Shown here: in pieces, positions 44,097 through 54,085 of the stretch
Layout: each line of letters starts with the position of its first letter
How positions within the stretch are numbered: the first letter of the stretch is position 1
Source of the DNA: Mariniphaga sediminis
Lineage (GTDB): Bacteria > Bacteroidota > Bacteroidia > Bacteroidales > Prolixibacteraceae
Reading direction: 5' to 3'
DNA: 55,442 nt
Assembly (NCBI RefSeq): GCF_003573545.1
Contig: NZ_QWET01000026.1
Location: 1 to 55,442 of the forward strand
Program-made: the position numbers and the translations under genes
The notes under the pieces: model-generated
What the model saw: the letters and a program-made list of their open reading frames with translations, nothing else
Told to the model about the DNA's origin: nothing
The model's database searches: none

Positions 44097-45149
44097 ATGA
44101 AAAATAACATACAAAAGTCCATAATACTTGGACAACTTATTGGGAAGTATTTAACACATTCTGAATCTGCAAAAGAGAAAGAAGTTCTTGATGACTGGCT
44201 GAATGAAATTGCTGAAAACAAGGAATTACTGCATTCAATTCATTCCGATAAAAACCTGGCGCAGGAATATGAAACAATGGGTTTATTCAACAAAGATCAG
44301 GCTTTGAACAGATTTAAAGACAGAATCCTTCTGAAATCAAAAACACGCGCTCTGGTTCGGTGGAAAATGGCAGCTTCCATTTTAGTTCTGGTGGGAATCT
44401 CAAGTGTTTTATACTTTATGCCTCCTAACTTCTTCAAAACACCCCCTGATTTTTCTACCCAACATGAAGAAACGATACGGTACACCTCATTTTCTACAGA
44501 AAACGGACAAAGCGCCAAAGTGGTTTTACCTGATAGTTCCATCGTTTGGTTGAATTCGGGCACGACACTTTCTTATCCTGGTGGTTTTTCCGGTCAAAAC
44601 AGGAAAGTTATTCTCAGCGGGCAGGCATTTTTTCAGGTTACCCGCCATAATAATTATCCGTTTTTAGTCCATGCGAACGATCTTATTGTTACGGTACGGG
44701 GGACAAAATTTGATGTGTATGCTTACCCGGAAGAAGATGAAACTGCCATTGCGCTTGAATCAGGCAAGGTGGAACTTACTCACCAAAAAATTAGTTCATT
44801 CTCCTATGCCATGAATCCGGGAGAAAAGGCTACACTCGATTTAACCGACAATACCATGAACATAGATTTGATTGATGTTGCGGTTTATTCATCATGGAAA
44901 GATGGAAAACTTATATTCCGCAATTCAACAATGGGAAATGTGGTTGAGAAACTAAAAAGGTGGTACGATGTAGACATTGAAATTGTTGATTCCGAGGTAT
45001 ACAACTCAATTTTTACCGGTACCATAAGAAACGAAAGTTATGAAGAAATTTTCAGACTGATTGGAATCGCATGTCATGTGAACTGTAAAATAGTGCACAA
45101 CTATGAGCAAGAAGCTAAACCTCATATTATTATTTCGAAAAAACAATGA
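44097..45149 (+). CDS. FecR-family anti-sigma factor
   Basis: A 350-residue inner-membrane regulator with a cytoplasmic sigma-binding part (1-85) and one membrane segment (about 87-105; MAASILVLVGISSVLYF). The FecR domain includes GQSAKVVLPDSSIVWLNSGTTLSYPGG, VRGTKFDVYAYPEEDE and MNPGEKATLDL. A DUF4974-type C-terminus follows (STMGNVVEKLKRWYDVDIEI). I use the ATG at 44097 rather than an upstream GTG at 44055, which would put hydrophobic residues before the normal start. It lies 137 bp after the sigma gene. Confidence 0.94.
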   Translation: MKNNIQKSIILGQLIGKYLTHSESAKEKEVLDDWLNEIAENKELLHSIHSDKNLAQEYETMGLFNKDQALNRFKDRILLKSKTRALVRWKMAASILVLVGISSVLYFMPPNFFKTPPDFSTQHEETIRYTSFSTENGQSAKVVLPDSSIVWLNSGTTLSYPGGFSGQNRKVILSGQAFFQVTRHNNYPFLVHANDLIVTVRGTKFDVYAYPEEDETAIALESGKVELTHQKISSFSYAMNPGEKATLDLTDNTMNIDLIDVAVYSSWKDGKLIFRNSTMGNVVEKLKRWYDVDIEIVDSEVYNSIFTGTIRNESYEEIFRLIGIACHVNCKIVHNYEQEAKPHIIISKKQ

Positions 45150-45202
45150 ATTATTAATCTATAAATCATATGCTTATGACATAAACCTAAATGAACAAAA
45201 AA

Positions 45203-45223
45203 GGAGATGCTGGTAACATCTCC
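45203..45223 (+). promoter_or_regulatory. Hairpin between fecR and susC (rightward locus)
   Basis: A 7-bp stem GGAGATG-ctggtaa-CATCTCC is preceded by AAAAAA and followed by CTCTTAATTTTTT. It sits 82 bp before the susC ATG. Flanks (AAAAAAGGA and TCCCT) match the hairpin at 41089-41118 read in gene orientation, while the stem bases differ but still pair. Confidence 0.65.
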
Positions 45224-45304
45224 CTCTTAATTTTTTGCCTCACGGTATCCAACGCGGGAGGCGTAATCAACTTGAATTTTAATAATCCAAATCAAAACAA
45301 AATT

Positions 45305-48300
45305 ATGGAAAAAATTTATTATGACTTGATTTTCGGAGGATATAATATCTGGAAATCCAAATATTTAAAAAAAATGAGGACTGTTGCGTTATTGTTACTG
45401 ATTAGCATTACCCAGACATTTGCATTGGAAAGTTATGCGCAAACCCAAAAGTTAAGTATTAACTGTCAGGATGAAACAATCCACAGCATTTTGCAGAAAA
45501 TAGAGAATTTATCTGAGTTTAATTTTATGTTCGACGCTACTGTTATTGATATAAATCAAAGAAAAAGTATCGTTTGTAAAAATAAGCAGATAACAACAAT
45601 TCTCGATCAATTGCTGGAGGATACAGAAATCGTATATGTAATCAGTGATCGCCAGATTGTGCTTTCCAGGGCTAAAATTAAAGATGCCGTGCAAGGACTG
45701 ACAATTTCCGGGAAAGTTACCGACACTTCCGGCAATCCGCTTCCCGGCGTAACCGTTGTAATGAAAGGGACTGCCCAGGGAACAGTTACCGATGCCAATG
45801 GGGAGTACTCAATAACGAACATTCCCAAAGAAGCGACACTGGTATTTTCCTTTGTAGGGATGAAAACCCGGGAAGTAGCTGTGGCAGGCAAAACTTCAAT
45901 AAGTGTTGTAATGGCAGAAGAGTCCATTGGCCTTGAAGAAGTTGTAGCGATTGGATACGGAAGTCTTTCACGAAACAAAGTTTCATCATCCATCGCAAAA
46001 ATAAATCAGGACAAGATTCAGGACCAACTGCCCAGTTCAATCGACAGGACACTGGAAGGCAGAATCGCCGGGATGGAGATTAAAACCGACGGCGGCTCTC
46101 CCGGAGGAGGTGCCTTAATAAGAATTAGAGGGGTTAGTTCTATTGGTGGAGGAAATGAACCATTGATAGTAATTGACGGAATCCCGCTTCAAAGCAGCTA
46201 CGATAAACTTTACAGTCCTTTGAGCCTGATAGATCCGGACAACATTGAAACAATTGATATACTAAAAGATGTATCAGCCACAGCAATATATGGTTCAAGG
46301 GGGTCAAGCGGCGTTATACTCATTACTACAAAATCGGGAAAAGTAGGCGCCACAAAAGTATCGTTTTCGGCACAAACAGGAGTGGCAGAAATGCTGGCCT
46401 GCGAGAAACTGGATTTAATGAACGCCCGGGAATTTGCAACATGGCGAAAAGAGAATGCCTTTGAAAGGGCCAGCTATTACGGGTATGATATATCATTAGA
46501 CGATATACCGGAAGAATACCGCGATCCTGAAAAACTAGGAGAGGGAACTGACTGGCAGGATTACCTTACCCGTTTAGCCCCGCAACAAAAATACAATTTG
46601 AGTGTAACACACGGTACGGAAAAATTTAACGGCTTCTATTCCCTTGGATATATTGACGAACAAGGAGTTATTAAAGAAACAGGATTTACACGTTTTAATA
46701 TACGTGCAAACATGGAGTATACCCCCAATGAAGTCGTGAAAGTGGCATTAAACCTGCACCCATCGTTCAGGTGGTGGAACAATTACAATCAAAATTTATG
46801 GTTGAATACAATCAGGAATACTCCTGTTGACGGGCCGGGATTGGATGACGGGGCCTTTGAAGATCCACGGTATTTTGACGGGGATATAGATACGGATATT
46901 TATTCTTCCGGAACTTTTAACGGGATGAACCCACTTTATGCGTTACAGGTATCAACAGATGAAAAAACAAGTGTAGATGTTCATGTTCAACCTTATATTG
47001 AAATTATCCCTTTAAAAGGACTCATCCTAAAATCGCAGTTTAATATGCAAATGGGGTTTAACACAGATGAAAAATTCTCTCCTTCTTCCATTGGAGGTCT
47101 TAATCAGGTTCCCCCATCACAGGCCGTAGGTTACTACGGTACAAATAAAAACGTTATGTGGCAATTCGAGAATACAATAAATTATACAAAAACAGTAGGA
47201 GATCATGATTTCTCTGCTCTTTTAGGCCATTCCATGGAACGTTATCATTTGTATTCAAGCAATTTAACAGGTTCGGGATTTCCATCCGATTATGTAAAAA
47301 CATTAAATGCAGCCACCGTATTAAGTGGGGGTACTGAAGAAACCAATTGGTCCATGATATCCTATATCTCCCGACTGAATTATAGTTATAAGTCGAAATA
47401 TCTGTTTACCGGTACTGTCCGCCGGGATGGAAGTTCCCGTTTTGGACCGGATAGCAGATGGGGGATATTTCCATCAGCTTCAGTAGGGTGGAATGTTTCA
47501 AAAGAAAACTTTTTCCCGGAAGTTGACTGGCTGTCTAATTTTAAACTCCGCGCCAGTTACGGAACCAGTGGGAACAATGCCATTGGAAACTACACATGGA
47601 TACCAGGCCTCGCGATAGAAAACTATACTTTTGGAGGGAGCATAGCGAGCGGACAAAAACTGAATGCCATTGAAAATACCAGGCTCAGTTGGCAGGAATC
47701 GTCCGAATTTGATCTGGGCTCCGACCTGATACTGCTTGGCGGGAAAATTAATCTTGTATTCGATTATTATTCAAAAATTACTGAAAACATGCTATGGCCT
47801 GTTACCATGCCCATTTCATCAGGGTTTAATTCTATGACGCAGAACATTGGCAAAATGCGTAACAGGGGAGTTGAATTTGCCATTAGCTCGATAAATATCT
47901 CAAAGCCAGATTTTTCATGGAGTACCGACTTTAATATGTCATTTAACCGCAACCTGGTGCTTGATCTGGGAGATGTTAGTGAAATTACAGGTTCAGGGGC
48001 CACCACAATCGTCGGACAACCTGTTGCGATGCTCTATGGATATGTTAGTCTGGGCGTATGGAAAGATCAGGCAGAAATAGACAATAATCCGCATATTCCT
48101 AACCAGTTGCCGGGAACAGCCCGGTTTGCGGATGTGGATAATAGTGGCTCCATCGACTCAAGGGATCAAACCATAATTGGGAACCCTCACCCAAAATTCA
48201 GAGGGGGTATGAACAACAGCTTCAGGTATAAAAACTGGGATATGAACGTTTCAATGAGTTTTGCCCATGATTATGATGTTATGTCAAAATTCGAACAATT

Positions 48301-48685
48301 CAGCCTTAACCTTGATGGTGTTTTTAATGTTTTGAAGGAGGCGAAAAACCGTTGGAGATCGCCGGAAGATCCGGGAGACGGACGTGTTGCAACATCCATA
48401 CATCAAACGGCATATGACAGAGATAAGAGAAATACCGATTTTATTAATAACGTCTCTTTCCTGAAAGTACAAAACATATCCCTGGGATATAGTTTAAAAA
48501 ACATTAGTTCTATAGACAGGCTAAGATTATATTGTACTTTACAGAATGCATTCCTCTTTACAAACTACAAATACGGGAATCCGGATGTCAATGATAAAGG
48601 GAATAGCCCCGTAGCGATGAATATGGATGTATCAGACTATCCATTACAAAGAACTGTTGTTTTTGGAGTGAATGTTGAATTTTAA
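45305..48685 (+). CDS. SusC/RagA TonB-dependent transporter with STN domain
   Basis: A protein of about 1126 residues. After an N-terminal extension and signal (MRTVALLLLISITQTFALESYA) come the STN domain (LSINCQDETIHSILQKIE), the carboxypeptidase-like domain (ISGKVTDTSGNPLPGVTVVM), the TonB-box region EEVVAIGYGSLSRNK, the plug (EPLIVIDGIPLQ, ILKDVSATAIYGSRG) and the barrel, ending VVFGVNVEF. I choose the ATG at 45305 (MEKIYYDLIFGG) because the upstream ATG at 45191 would put the coding start before the leader hairpin. It is followed 12 bp later by its SusD partner. Confidence 0.94.
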   Translation: MEKIYYDLIFGGYNIWKSKYLKKMRTVALLLLISITQTFALESYAQTQKLSINCQDETIHSILQKIENLSEFNFMFDATVIDINQRKSIVCKNKQITTILDQLLEDTEIVYVISDRQIVLSRAKIKDAVQGLTISGKVTDTSGNPLPGVTVVMKGTAQGTVTDANGEYSITNIPKEATLVFSFVGMKTREVAVAGKTSISVVMAEESIGLEEVVAIGYGSLSRNKVSSSIAKINQDKIQDQLPSSIDRTLEGRIAGMEIKTDGGSPGGGALIRIRGVSSIGGGNEPLIVIDGIPLQSSYDKLYSPLSLIDPDNIETIDILKDVSATAIYGSRGSSGVILITTKSGKVGATKVSFSAQTGVAEMLACEKLDLMNAREFATWRKENAFERASYYGYDISLDDIPEEYRDPEKLGEGTDWQDYLTRLAPQQKYNLSVTHGTEKFNGFYSLGYIDEQGVIKETGFTRFNIRANMEYTPNEVVKVALNLHPSFRWWNNYNQNLWLNTIRNTPVDGPGLDDGAFEDPRYFDGDIDTDIYSSGTFNGMNPLYALQVSTDEKTSVDVHVQPYIEIIPLKGLILKSQFNMQMGFNTDEKFSPSSIGGLNQVPPSQAVGYYGTNKNVMWQFENTINYTKTVGDHDFSALLGHSMERYHLYSSNLTGSGFPSDYVKTLNAATVLSGGTEETNWSMISYISRLNYSYKSKYLFTGTVRRDGSSRFGPDSRWGIFPSASVGWNVSKENFFPEVDWLSNFKLRASYGTSGNNAIGNYTWIPGLAIENYTFGGSIASGQKLNAIENTRLSWQESSEFDLGSDLILLGGKINLVFDYYSKITENMLWPVTMPISSGFNSMTQNIGKMRNRGVEFAISSINISKPDFSWSTDFNMSFNRNLVLDLGDVSEITGSGATTIVGQPVAMLYGYVSLGVWKDQAEIDNNPHIPNQLPGTARFADVDNSGSIDSRDQTIIGNPHPKFRGGMNNSFRYKNWDMNVSMSFAHDYDVMSKFEQFSLNLDGVFNVLKEAKNRWRSPEDPGDGRVATSIHQTAYDRDKRNTDFINNVSFLKVQNISLGYSLKNISSIDRLRLYCTLQNAFLFTNYKYGNPDVNDKGNSPVAMNMDVSDYPLQRTVVFGVNVEF

Positions 48686-48697
48686 AAGGTAGAAATT

Positions 48698-50173
48698 ATG
48701 AAAAAGATTATATGGTTATTTATTTTAATTGTATTCGCTTTTGGGTGTAATGAAACTGATTTCCTAAATGAAACACCTGTTAGCTATATAAATTCAATGA
48801 ATTTTTATAACACATCTGACGAATTTGAACAGGCAATAAACAGTGCTTATACAAGTTTACAGCCCCTGCACGGAGGACGCGGAGTTGGGGCGAATGAATC
48901 AGGATGGGCATTTGGCGAATTGCGTTCAGACAATACAACTTTTCAGTATAACGAATCGAACCGGGCCGCTATGGCTTTCGAACAATTAGATGAATTTACG
49001 ATGGACAGCGGTAATGGAATAATTGCCAGTGCCTGGGACAATTCATATATCGGTATTTCCAAATGCAATACCGTATTAAGCTATATCGAAAACACAGAGG
49101 TTGAGAACAAAGAAAGATACATTGCCGAAGCAAAATTCTTACGTGCTTATTACTATTTCCACCTTGTCCGACATTTTGGAGACGTTCCCCTTATTACAGA
49201 TGTAATAAAGGGGTATAATCAGGCTTTTGAGTTGAACAAACGGGTTTCTGCCACCCTGATTTACGAACTAATTATTACGGATTTAGAGGAGGCAAAAGGT
49301 AATCTTCCCGCAAGTTATGATGCACCTGACGCAGGAAGAGCGACTGCCGGGGCAGCAAAAACACTGTTGGCAAAAGTACTGATGTGGAACGGACGTTACA
49401 GCGATGCGGCCAAAGAGTTAAAAGAGGTTTATACCAGCGGTCAATATTCGTTGTTAGATGATTACTCTTCATTGTTCGATATCAATAATGAAAACAATGA
49501 AGAAATAGTATTTTCGGTACAGTATATTACTGGTCCTCATAATTTATACCATACGCTTATGTACCGGTTTTTACCCCATGACTCAGGGACTGAATACCTC
49601 CCTCTCGGGCAAATAGAACAAACGGGATTTAACATTCCTACGGCAGATTTGATTGATTCTTTTGAAGAGGGTGACGACCGGCTTTCAACGATTGATTTTT
49701 CGTGGGTTACCGATAAAGACCCTGTATATCAGAATTCAATAGTCCCATTTACAAAGAAGTACATGGACAACGGGCATACGATCCGCACGCAGACTGGCAA
49801 CAACGTAAAAATATTCCGCTATCCACATGTGCTACTTATGCTTGCAGAGTGTTATTTACGGGAAGGAGGAGGAGATCCCCTACCCCTTGTTAATGCTGTC
49901 AGGCTAAGAGCAAAACTCCAACCCCTCTCCAGCGTCTCGTTAGATGATATTATTCACGAGCGCAGGGTAGAATTCCACTGCGAGTTGGATCGTTGGGATG
50001 TTTTGGTTAGAACAGGGAAAGCGGTAGAAGTAATGACGGCTCATGGGAACCAGCAAAGAGAGAGAAAATTTGTGGGGGAAAACTCCTATAAAAAGATCAA
50101 GTTACTTTTTCCTATTCCTGACAAAGCATTGGATTTAGATCCAACGATGGAACAAAATCCGGAATACAAATAG
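48698..50173 (+). CDS. SusD/RagB-type glycan-binding lipoprotein
   Basis: A 491-residue surface lipoprotein (LIVFAFGCNETDFLNETP). The SusD family features are IAEAKFLRAYYYFHLVRHFGDVPLIT, AGAAKTLLAKVLMWNGRYSDAAKEL, FRYPHVLLMLAECYLREG, HERRVEFHCELDRWDVLVRTG and the terminal MEQNPEYK. It partners the SusC directly upstream. A 14-bp hairpin follows the stop, separating it from the GH78 gene. Confidence 0.95.
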   Translation: MKKIIWLFILIVFAFGCNETDFLNETPVSYINSMNFYNTSDEFEQAINSAYTSLQPLHGGRGVGANESGWAFGELRSDNTTFQYNESNRAAMAFEQLDEFTMDSGNGIIASAWDNSYIGISKCNTVLSYIENTEVENKERYIAEAKFLRAYYYFHLVRHFGDVPLITDVIKGYNQAFELNKRVSATLIYELIITDLEEAKGNLPASYDAPDAGRATAGAAKTLLAKVLMWNGRYSDAAKELKEVYTSGQYSLLDDYSSLFDINNENNEEIVFSVQYITGPHNLYHTLMYRFLPHDSGTEYLPLGQIEQTGFNIPTADLIDSFEEGDDRLSTIDFSWVTDKDPVYQNSIVPFTKKYMDNGHTIRTQTGNNVKIFRYPHVLLMLAECYLREGGGDPLPLVNAVRLRAKLQPLSSVSLDDIIHERRVEFHCELDRWDVLVRTGKAVEVMTAHGNQQRERKFVGENSYKKIKLLFPIPDKALDLDPTMEQNPEYK

Positions 50174-50190
50174 ATTTGCTCAAGTGAAAG

Positions 50191-50235
50191 AATTCCCTGT
50201 TAGAAATATGATTCACGTCTAACAGGGAATTTTAT
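50191..50235 (+). terminator. Perfect hairpin after susD (rightward locus)
   Basis: A 14-bp perfect stem AATTCCCTGTTAGA/TCTAACAGGGAATT (50191-50231) has a 13-nt loop and is followed by TTTA. It ends the susCD message or limits read-through into the GH78 gene 170 bp later. The rest of the spacer to 50400 holds no visible gene. Confidence 0.75.
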
Positions 50236-50400
50236 TGAAAAATAACAGATTCTCATAAAAAAATATGAAATGGCCTGGCACAAGCTTATATATTCAAAAC
50301 ATTCTTTAAACAACAAGTTGAAATTGAGCAGGCTGAAAAAAATAAAAGTGGTTAATTTGTCTGAAGAGGAAATCGTTTAAAAATTAAAATCCGTTACATT

Positions 50401-53400
50401 ATGGGTTCACTCATAAAAATAAATGCCGTATCCCTTTGTGTGGTTGTATTGCTTGCTACTATACTTTTTTCATGTTCTAAAAAAGAGGAAGCAGTGGAGG
50501 TGGTTGACCTGACATGCGAATATTTAACAAACCCGACAGGAATTGATGAAGTTTCCCCGCGTTTAAACTGGAAAATCCATGCGCGCAAAAATAACGTTAA
50601 GCAACAAGCTTACAGGATAATAGTATCAAGCACACCTCAAAAGCTGGAAGCGGATGAAGGTGATGTCTGGGATAGCGGAAAAATCATTTCCGACAAATCA
50701 TCTCATATTGCCTATGCAGGAGCCGGGTTAAAATCGAGACAAAAAGTGTTTTGGAAAGTTGGCATTTGGGAAAGTGAAACTGAACTGCCAATCTGGAGCG
50801 ATATATCCACTTGGGAAATGGCTTTTCTGGAAGATTCAGACTGGACGGCCAAATGGATTGGGCATGATGAAAATCGTCTGCCGGTTGTTGGACAGAAAAA
50901 TCCGGCGCCCTATTTTCGAAAACAATTTATACTTGATGATGACATCCAAAATGCACGGGCATACATTAGCGGGTTAGGATATTATGAATTGTTCATAAAT
51001 GGCAAAAAAGTCGGAGATCGGGTACTTGCTCCCAACCAAACCAATTATGACAAAAGGCAACAGAAAAGCTATTATAACGGAAAAATTACGAATATGTCAA
51101 CAAGGGTATTGTATGAAACCCATGACATCACTTCCTATCTGCGCAAAGGCAAAAATGTTGTTTCCGTAATCCTGGGAAATGGTTGGTATTTTCAAAACGA
51201 ACGGGATGAGTACGTCCCCCTGTGTTATGATACTCCGCGTTTTATAGCCCAATTGGAAATGAATGGTTCTGATAATAAAACGACCACAATAATAAGCGAC
51301 GAATCCTGGAAAGTAAGCTACGGGCCGATACTGGACAACAACATATATTTTGGTGAAATTTACGATGCCCGAAAGGAAATTCCGGGTTGGGACCTGGCAG
51401 ATTTTGACGACAACTCCTGCGACAATGCAAGTATTGTAAGAGCGCCGGAAGGAAGTTTGCATGCCCAAATGTCTCCTCCTGATAAAATTATCCAAACGAT
51501 TAAACCTGTCACTATTTCCATTTCAAAGGATAGTGTGTACCGGTATGATTTTGGAACCATGTTTTCCGGTTGGGTCAAACTAAAAGTTAAAGGAAAAAGG
51601 GGAAACAGGTTAACATTACATTTCCTTGAAGACAATGATAGGGCATACGGTCAGTCTGACACATATATACTTAAAGGAGAAGAAATTGAAGAATGGGAAC
51701 CGCGGTTTACCTGGCATGCATTTCGGTACGTGGAGGTAAACAGCTCAGAAATCGAATTAACCCTTGAAAACCTGGAAGGCCGGGTTGTACATACCGATGT
51801 CGGGCAGGCGGGTACTTTCGAGAGTTCGAATCCGCTCTTCAACAGAATTATGACAGATTTCGAAAAAACCCAGTTAGATAATATGCACGGGGGAGTTACA
51901 ACCGATTGCCCGCACCGGGAGCGTCGCGGTTATACCGGGGATGGGCAAATCGCCGCCCAGGCTGCCATTTTCTCTCTTGATATGAGGAGCTTTTATACCA
52001 AATGGCTGAATGACATTGCAGACTCCCAAAACAGCGAAACAGGACTTATCCCCAATACAGCGCCGTTTCATAATGGCGGGCAGGGATCAGTGGCCTGGGC
52101 TTCAGCGATAATAATAATCCCTTATTATATGTACCTGTATTACGGCGACGTGAGGATACTGAAAAAACATTATCCTGCTATGATAAAATATTTGGGATAC
52201 TTAAATACGCTCAAAGATAATGATGGACTTATTGTTGAAGAAGAACTTGGCGAATGGGTACCGCCGGATACAAGAGTTATTGATCCGTCATTTGTCAGTT
52301 CGGCATTTTATTACTACGTTCTGAAACAGATGGCAGTGATTGCCGGAGTACTTGAAAAAACAGATGATTCAAGCTCATTTATTGAAGAAGCAAAAAACGT
52401 AAAACAGGCATTCAACAAAAGATACCTCATCCCTGAAAAATATAGCTATTCGATAGGAAGACAAGGGGCCAATATATTTCCACTTGCTTTTGAGCTGGTT
52501 CCGGAAAACATAACCGAGCAGGTATTTGGTACCCTGGTCCGTCATATTGAATCCGGCACCAAAGGACATTTCGACACAGGGATGATGGGAACCCCCTATG
52601 TGCTTGAAGTACTTACAAAATATGGTCGCCCGGATTTGGCATACACCCTGATGAACCAGCGGGATTATCCCAGTTTCGGCTATAATATTGAAAAGGGGGC
52701 TACCACGTTGTGGGAAACCTGGACAGGGAAGGATTCGCACAGTCACCCTATGTTCGGAAGTGTTTGCGCCTGGTTTTTCAAAGGATTGGCAGGCATCAAC
52801 CCTGACCCGGATAATCCCGGATTCAAACACGTAATTATAAAACCGAATGTAGTTGATGAACTTGATTTTTCAAAAGCAAAATATGAATCCATGTATGGTG
52901 AAATTTCATCATTCTGGGAATATAATGACGGCCTTTTTAGCCTTGAGGTGAAGATTCCTGCAAATACAACGGCAACTGTTTATATCCCGGGGAATAATGT
53001 AAATAATGTCACTTTAGATAAAGCGGGTGCCCGATTTATTGGAGTTGAAGGAGATTTTTTAAGGTATGAAATCCACTCAGGACAGTACCGTTTTATTGCC
53101 AAAAACATGAATGCTTTTGTAAAAACCCCCATGCTCTCTATTCCGGTAATTACACCTGAGGATACTATCCTCTCTTATCCCGGGCCGGTTCAGGTTAAAA
53201 TGTGCCAGTATTCAAAAAATGCAGACATCAGATATACGCTGGATGGCCAACAACCCGATGAACTTTCAGAGTTATATACAAAACCCATTGTTATAAATGA
53301 TAGCAGGACAATAAAAGCAAGGGTTTTTAGGGAAGGGGCAACGCCAGGATTTACAAAAGATGCCAGGATTGTTTTTGTGGACTCCCTGAAGAATGGGCTG

Positions 53401-53835
53401 CACTACAATTATTATAACTATTTTGGGGATTACAGTACCATGAAAATACCTGATTTTTCAAAATTAACGCCTCAAAAAACAGGAAAATTATATGAAATAT
53501 CCCTGGAAAAACATGCGTATATGCGCGAGTATTTTGCCTTATTAATCTGGGGTAAAATTGAAATCGCCACTAAAGACATCTATACATTCACTTTAAGTTC
53601 CAATGATGGAAGCAGATTATATATCGATGACAAATTGGTTATTGATGCTGATAAAAGCGAGAGTAAACAAGGGATTTCGGGAGATATTGAACTGAATAAA
53701 GGCAGGCATAAAATTAGCGTAGAGTATTACCAGGCCGGGGGAGCAAGATGGCTGGAATTATTCTTTAAAAGCGCTAACATTGAACTGCAACAAATACCTG
53801 GAAATATGCTTTTTTCGGATGAACTAAAACAATAA
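50401..53835 (+). CDS. GH78 alpha-L-rhamnosidase with chitobiase-C-like and PA14 domains
   Basis: A 1144-residue lipoprotein (TILFSCSKKEE). The N-terminal rhamnosidase beta domains begin at LTCEYLTNPTGIDEVSPRLNW. The catalytic (alpha/alpha)6 domain has DCPHRERRGYTGD near residue 502; its Asp, Glu and Asp spacing fits D567/E572/D579 of Bacillus RhaB. The second Glu is in TTLWETWTG near 772. A chitobiase/hexosaminidase C-terminal-like beta domain follows (about 915-990; ADIRYTLDGQQPDE), then a PA14 domain (about 1010-1135; SSNDGSRLYIDDKLVID), probably for carbohydrate binding. It is the locus's main exo-enzyme and points to a rhamnose-bearing substrate. Confidence 0.93.
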   Translation: MGSLIKINAVSLCVVVLLATILFSCSKKEEAVEVVDLTCEYLTNPTGIDEVSPRLNWKIHARKNNVKQQAYRIIVSSTPQKLEADEGDVWDSGKIISDKSSHIAYAGAGLKSRQKVFWKVGIWESETELPIWSDISTWEMAFLEDSDWTAKWIGHDENRLPVVGQKNPAPYFRKQFILDDDIQNARAYISGLGYYELFINGKKVGDRVLAPNQTNYDKRQQKSYYNGKITNMSTRVLYETHDITSYLRKGKNVVSVILGNGWYFQNERDEYVPLCYDTPRFIAQLEMNGSDNKTTTIISDESWKVSYGPILDNNIYFGEIYDARKEIPGWDLADFDDNSCDNASIVRAPEGSLHAQMSPPDKIIQTIKPVTISISKDSVYRYDFGTMFSGWVKLKVKGKRGNRLTLHFLEDNDRAYGQSDTYILKGEEIEEWEPRFTWHAFRYVEVNSSEIELTLENLEGRVVHTDVGQAGTFESSNPLFNRIMTDFEKTQLDNMHGGVTTDCPHRERRGYTGDGQIAAQAAIFSLDMRSFYTKWLNDIADSQNSETGLIPNTAPFHNGGQGSVAWASAIIIIPYYMYLYYGDVRILKKHYPAMIKYLGYLNTLKDNDGLIVEEELGEWVPPDTRVIDPSFVSSAFYYYVLKQMAVIAGVLEKTDDSSSFIEEAKNVKQAFNKRYLIPEKYSYSIGRQGANIFPLAFELVPENITEQVFGTLVRHIESGTKGHFDTGMMGTPYVLEVLTKYGRPDLAYTLMNQRDYPSFGYNIEKGATTLWETWTGKDSHSHPMFGSVCAWFFKGLAGINPDPDNPGFKHVIIKPNVVDELDFSKAKYESMYGEISSFWEYNDGLFSLEVKIPANTTATVYIPGNNVNNVTLDKAGARFIGVEGDFLRYEIHSGQYRFIAKNMNAFVKTPMLSIPVITPEDTILSYPGPVQVKMCQYSKNADIRYTLDGQQPDELSELYTKPIVINDSRTIKARVFREGATPGFTKDARIVFVDSLKNGLHYNYYNYFGDYSTMKIPDFSKLTPQKTGKLYEISLEKHAYMREYFALLIWGKIEIATKDIYTFTLSSNDGSRLYIDDKLVIDADKSESKQGISGDIELNKGRHKISVEYYQAGGARWLELFFKSANIELQQIPGNMLFSDELKQ

Positions 53836-54085
53836 TTATCTAAAAATCAGACGAATTTATTGACAAAACCGACATTTTACAGTAAGCAAAATTCCATCAG
53901 ATTGAAGCAACATAACTTAATTATACGCTGAAAATATTATTTATATTCACCCGGTTATGACAAAGTGAAATAATCGAGAAAACGATACATCGCATTAAAC
54001 AGCTTAGAGTTACAGAACTTCAATGGTTCCTCTAACCGCTTTTACAGGATAATTGAATAAACTAACATTTTAAATAAGTAATAGC

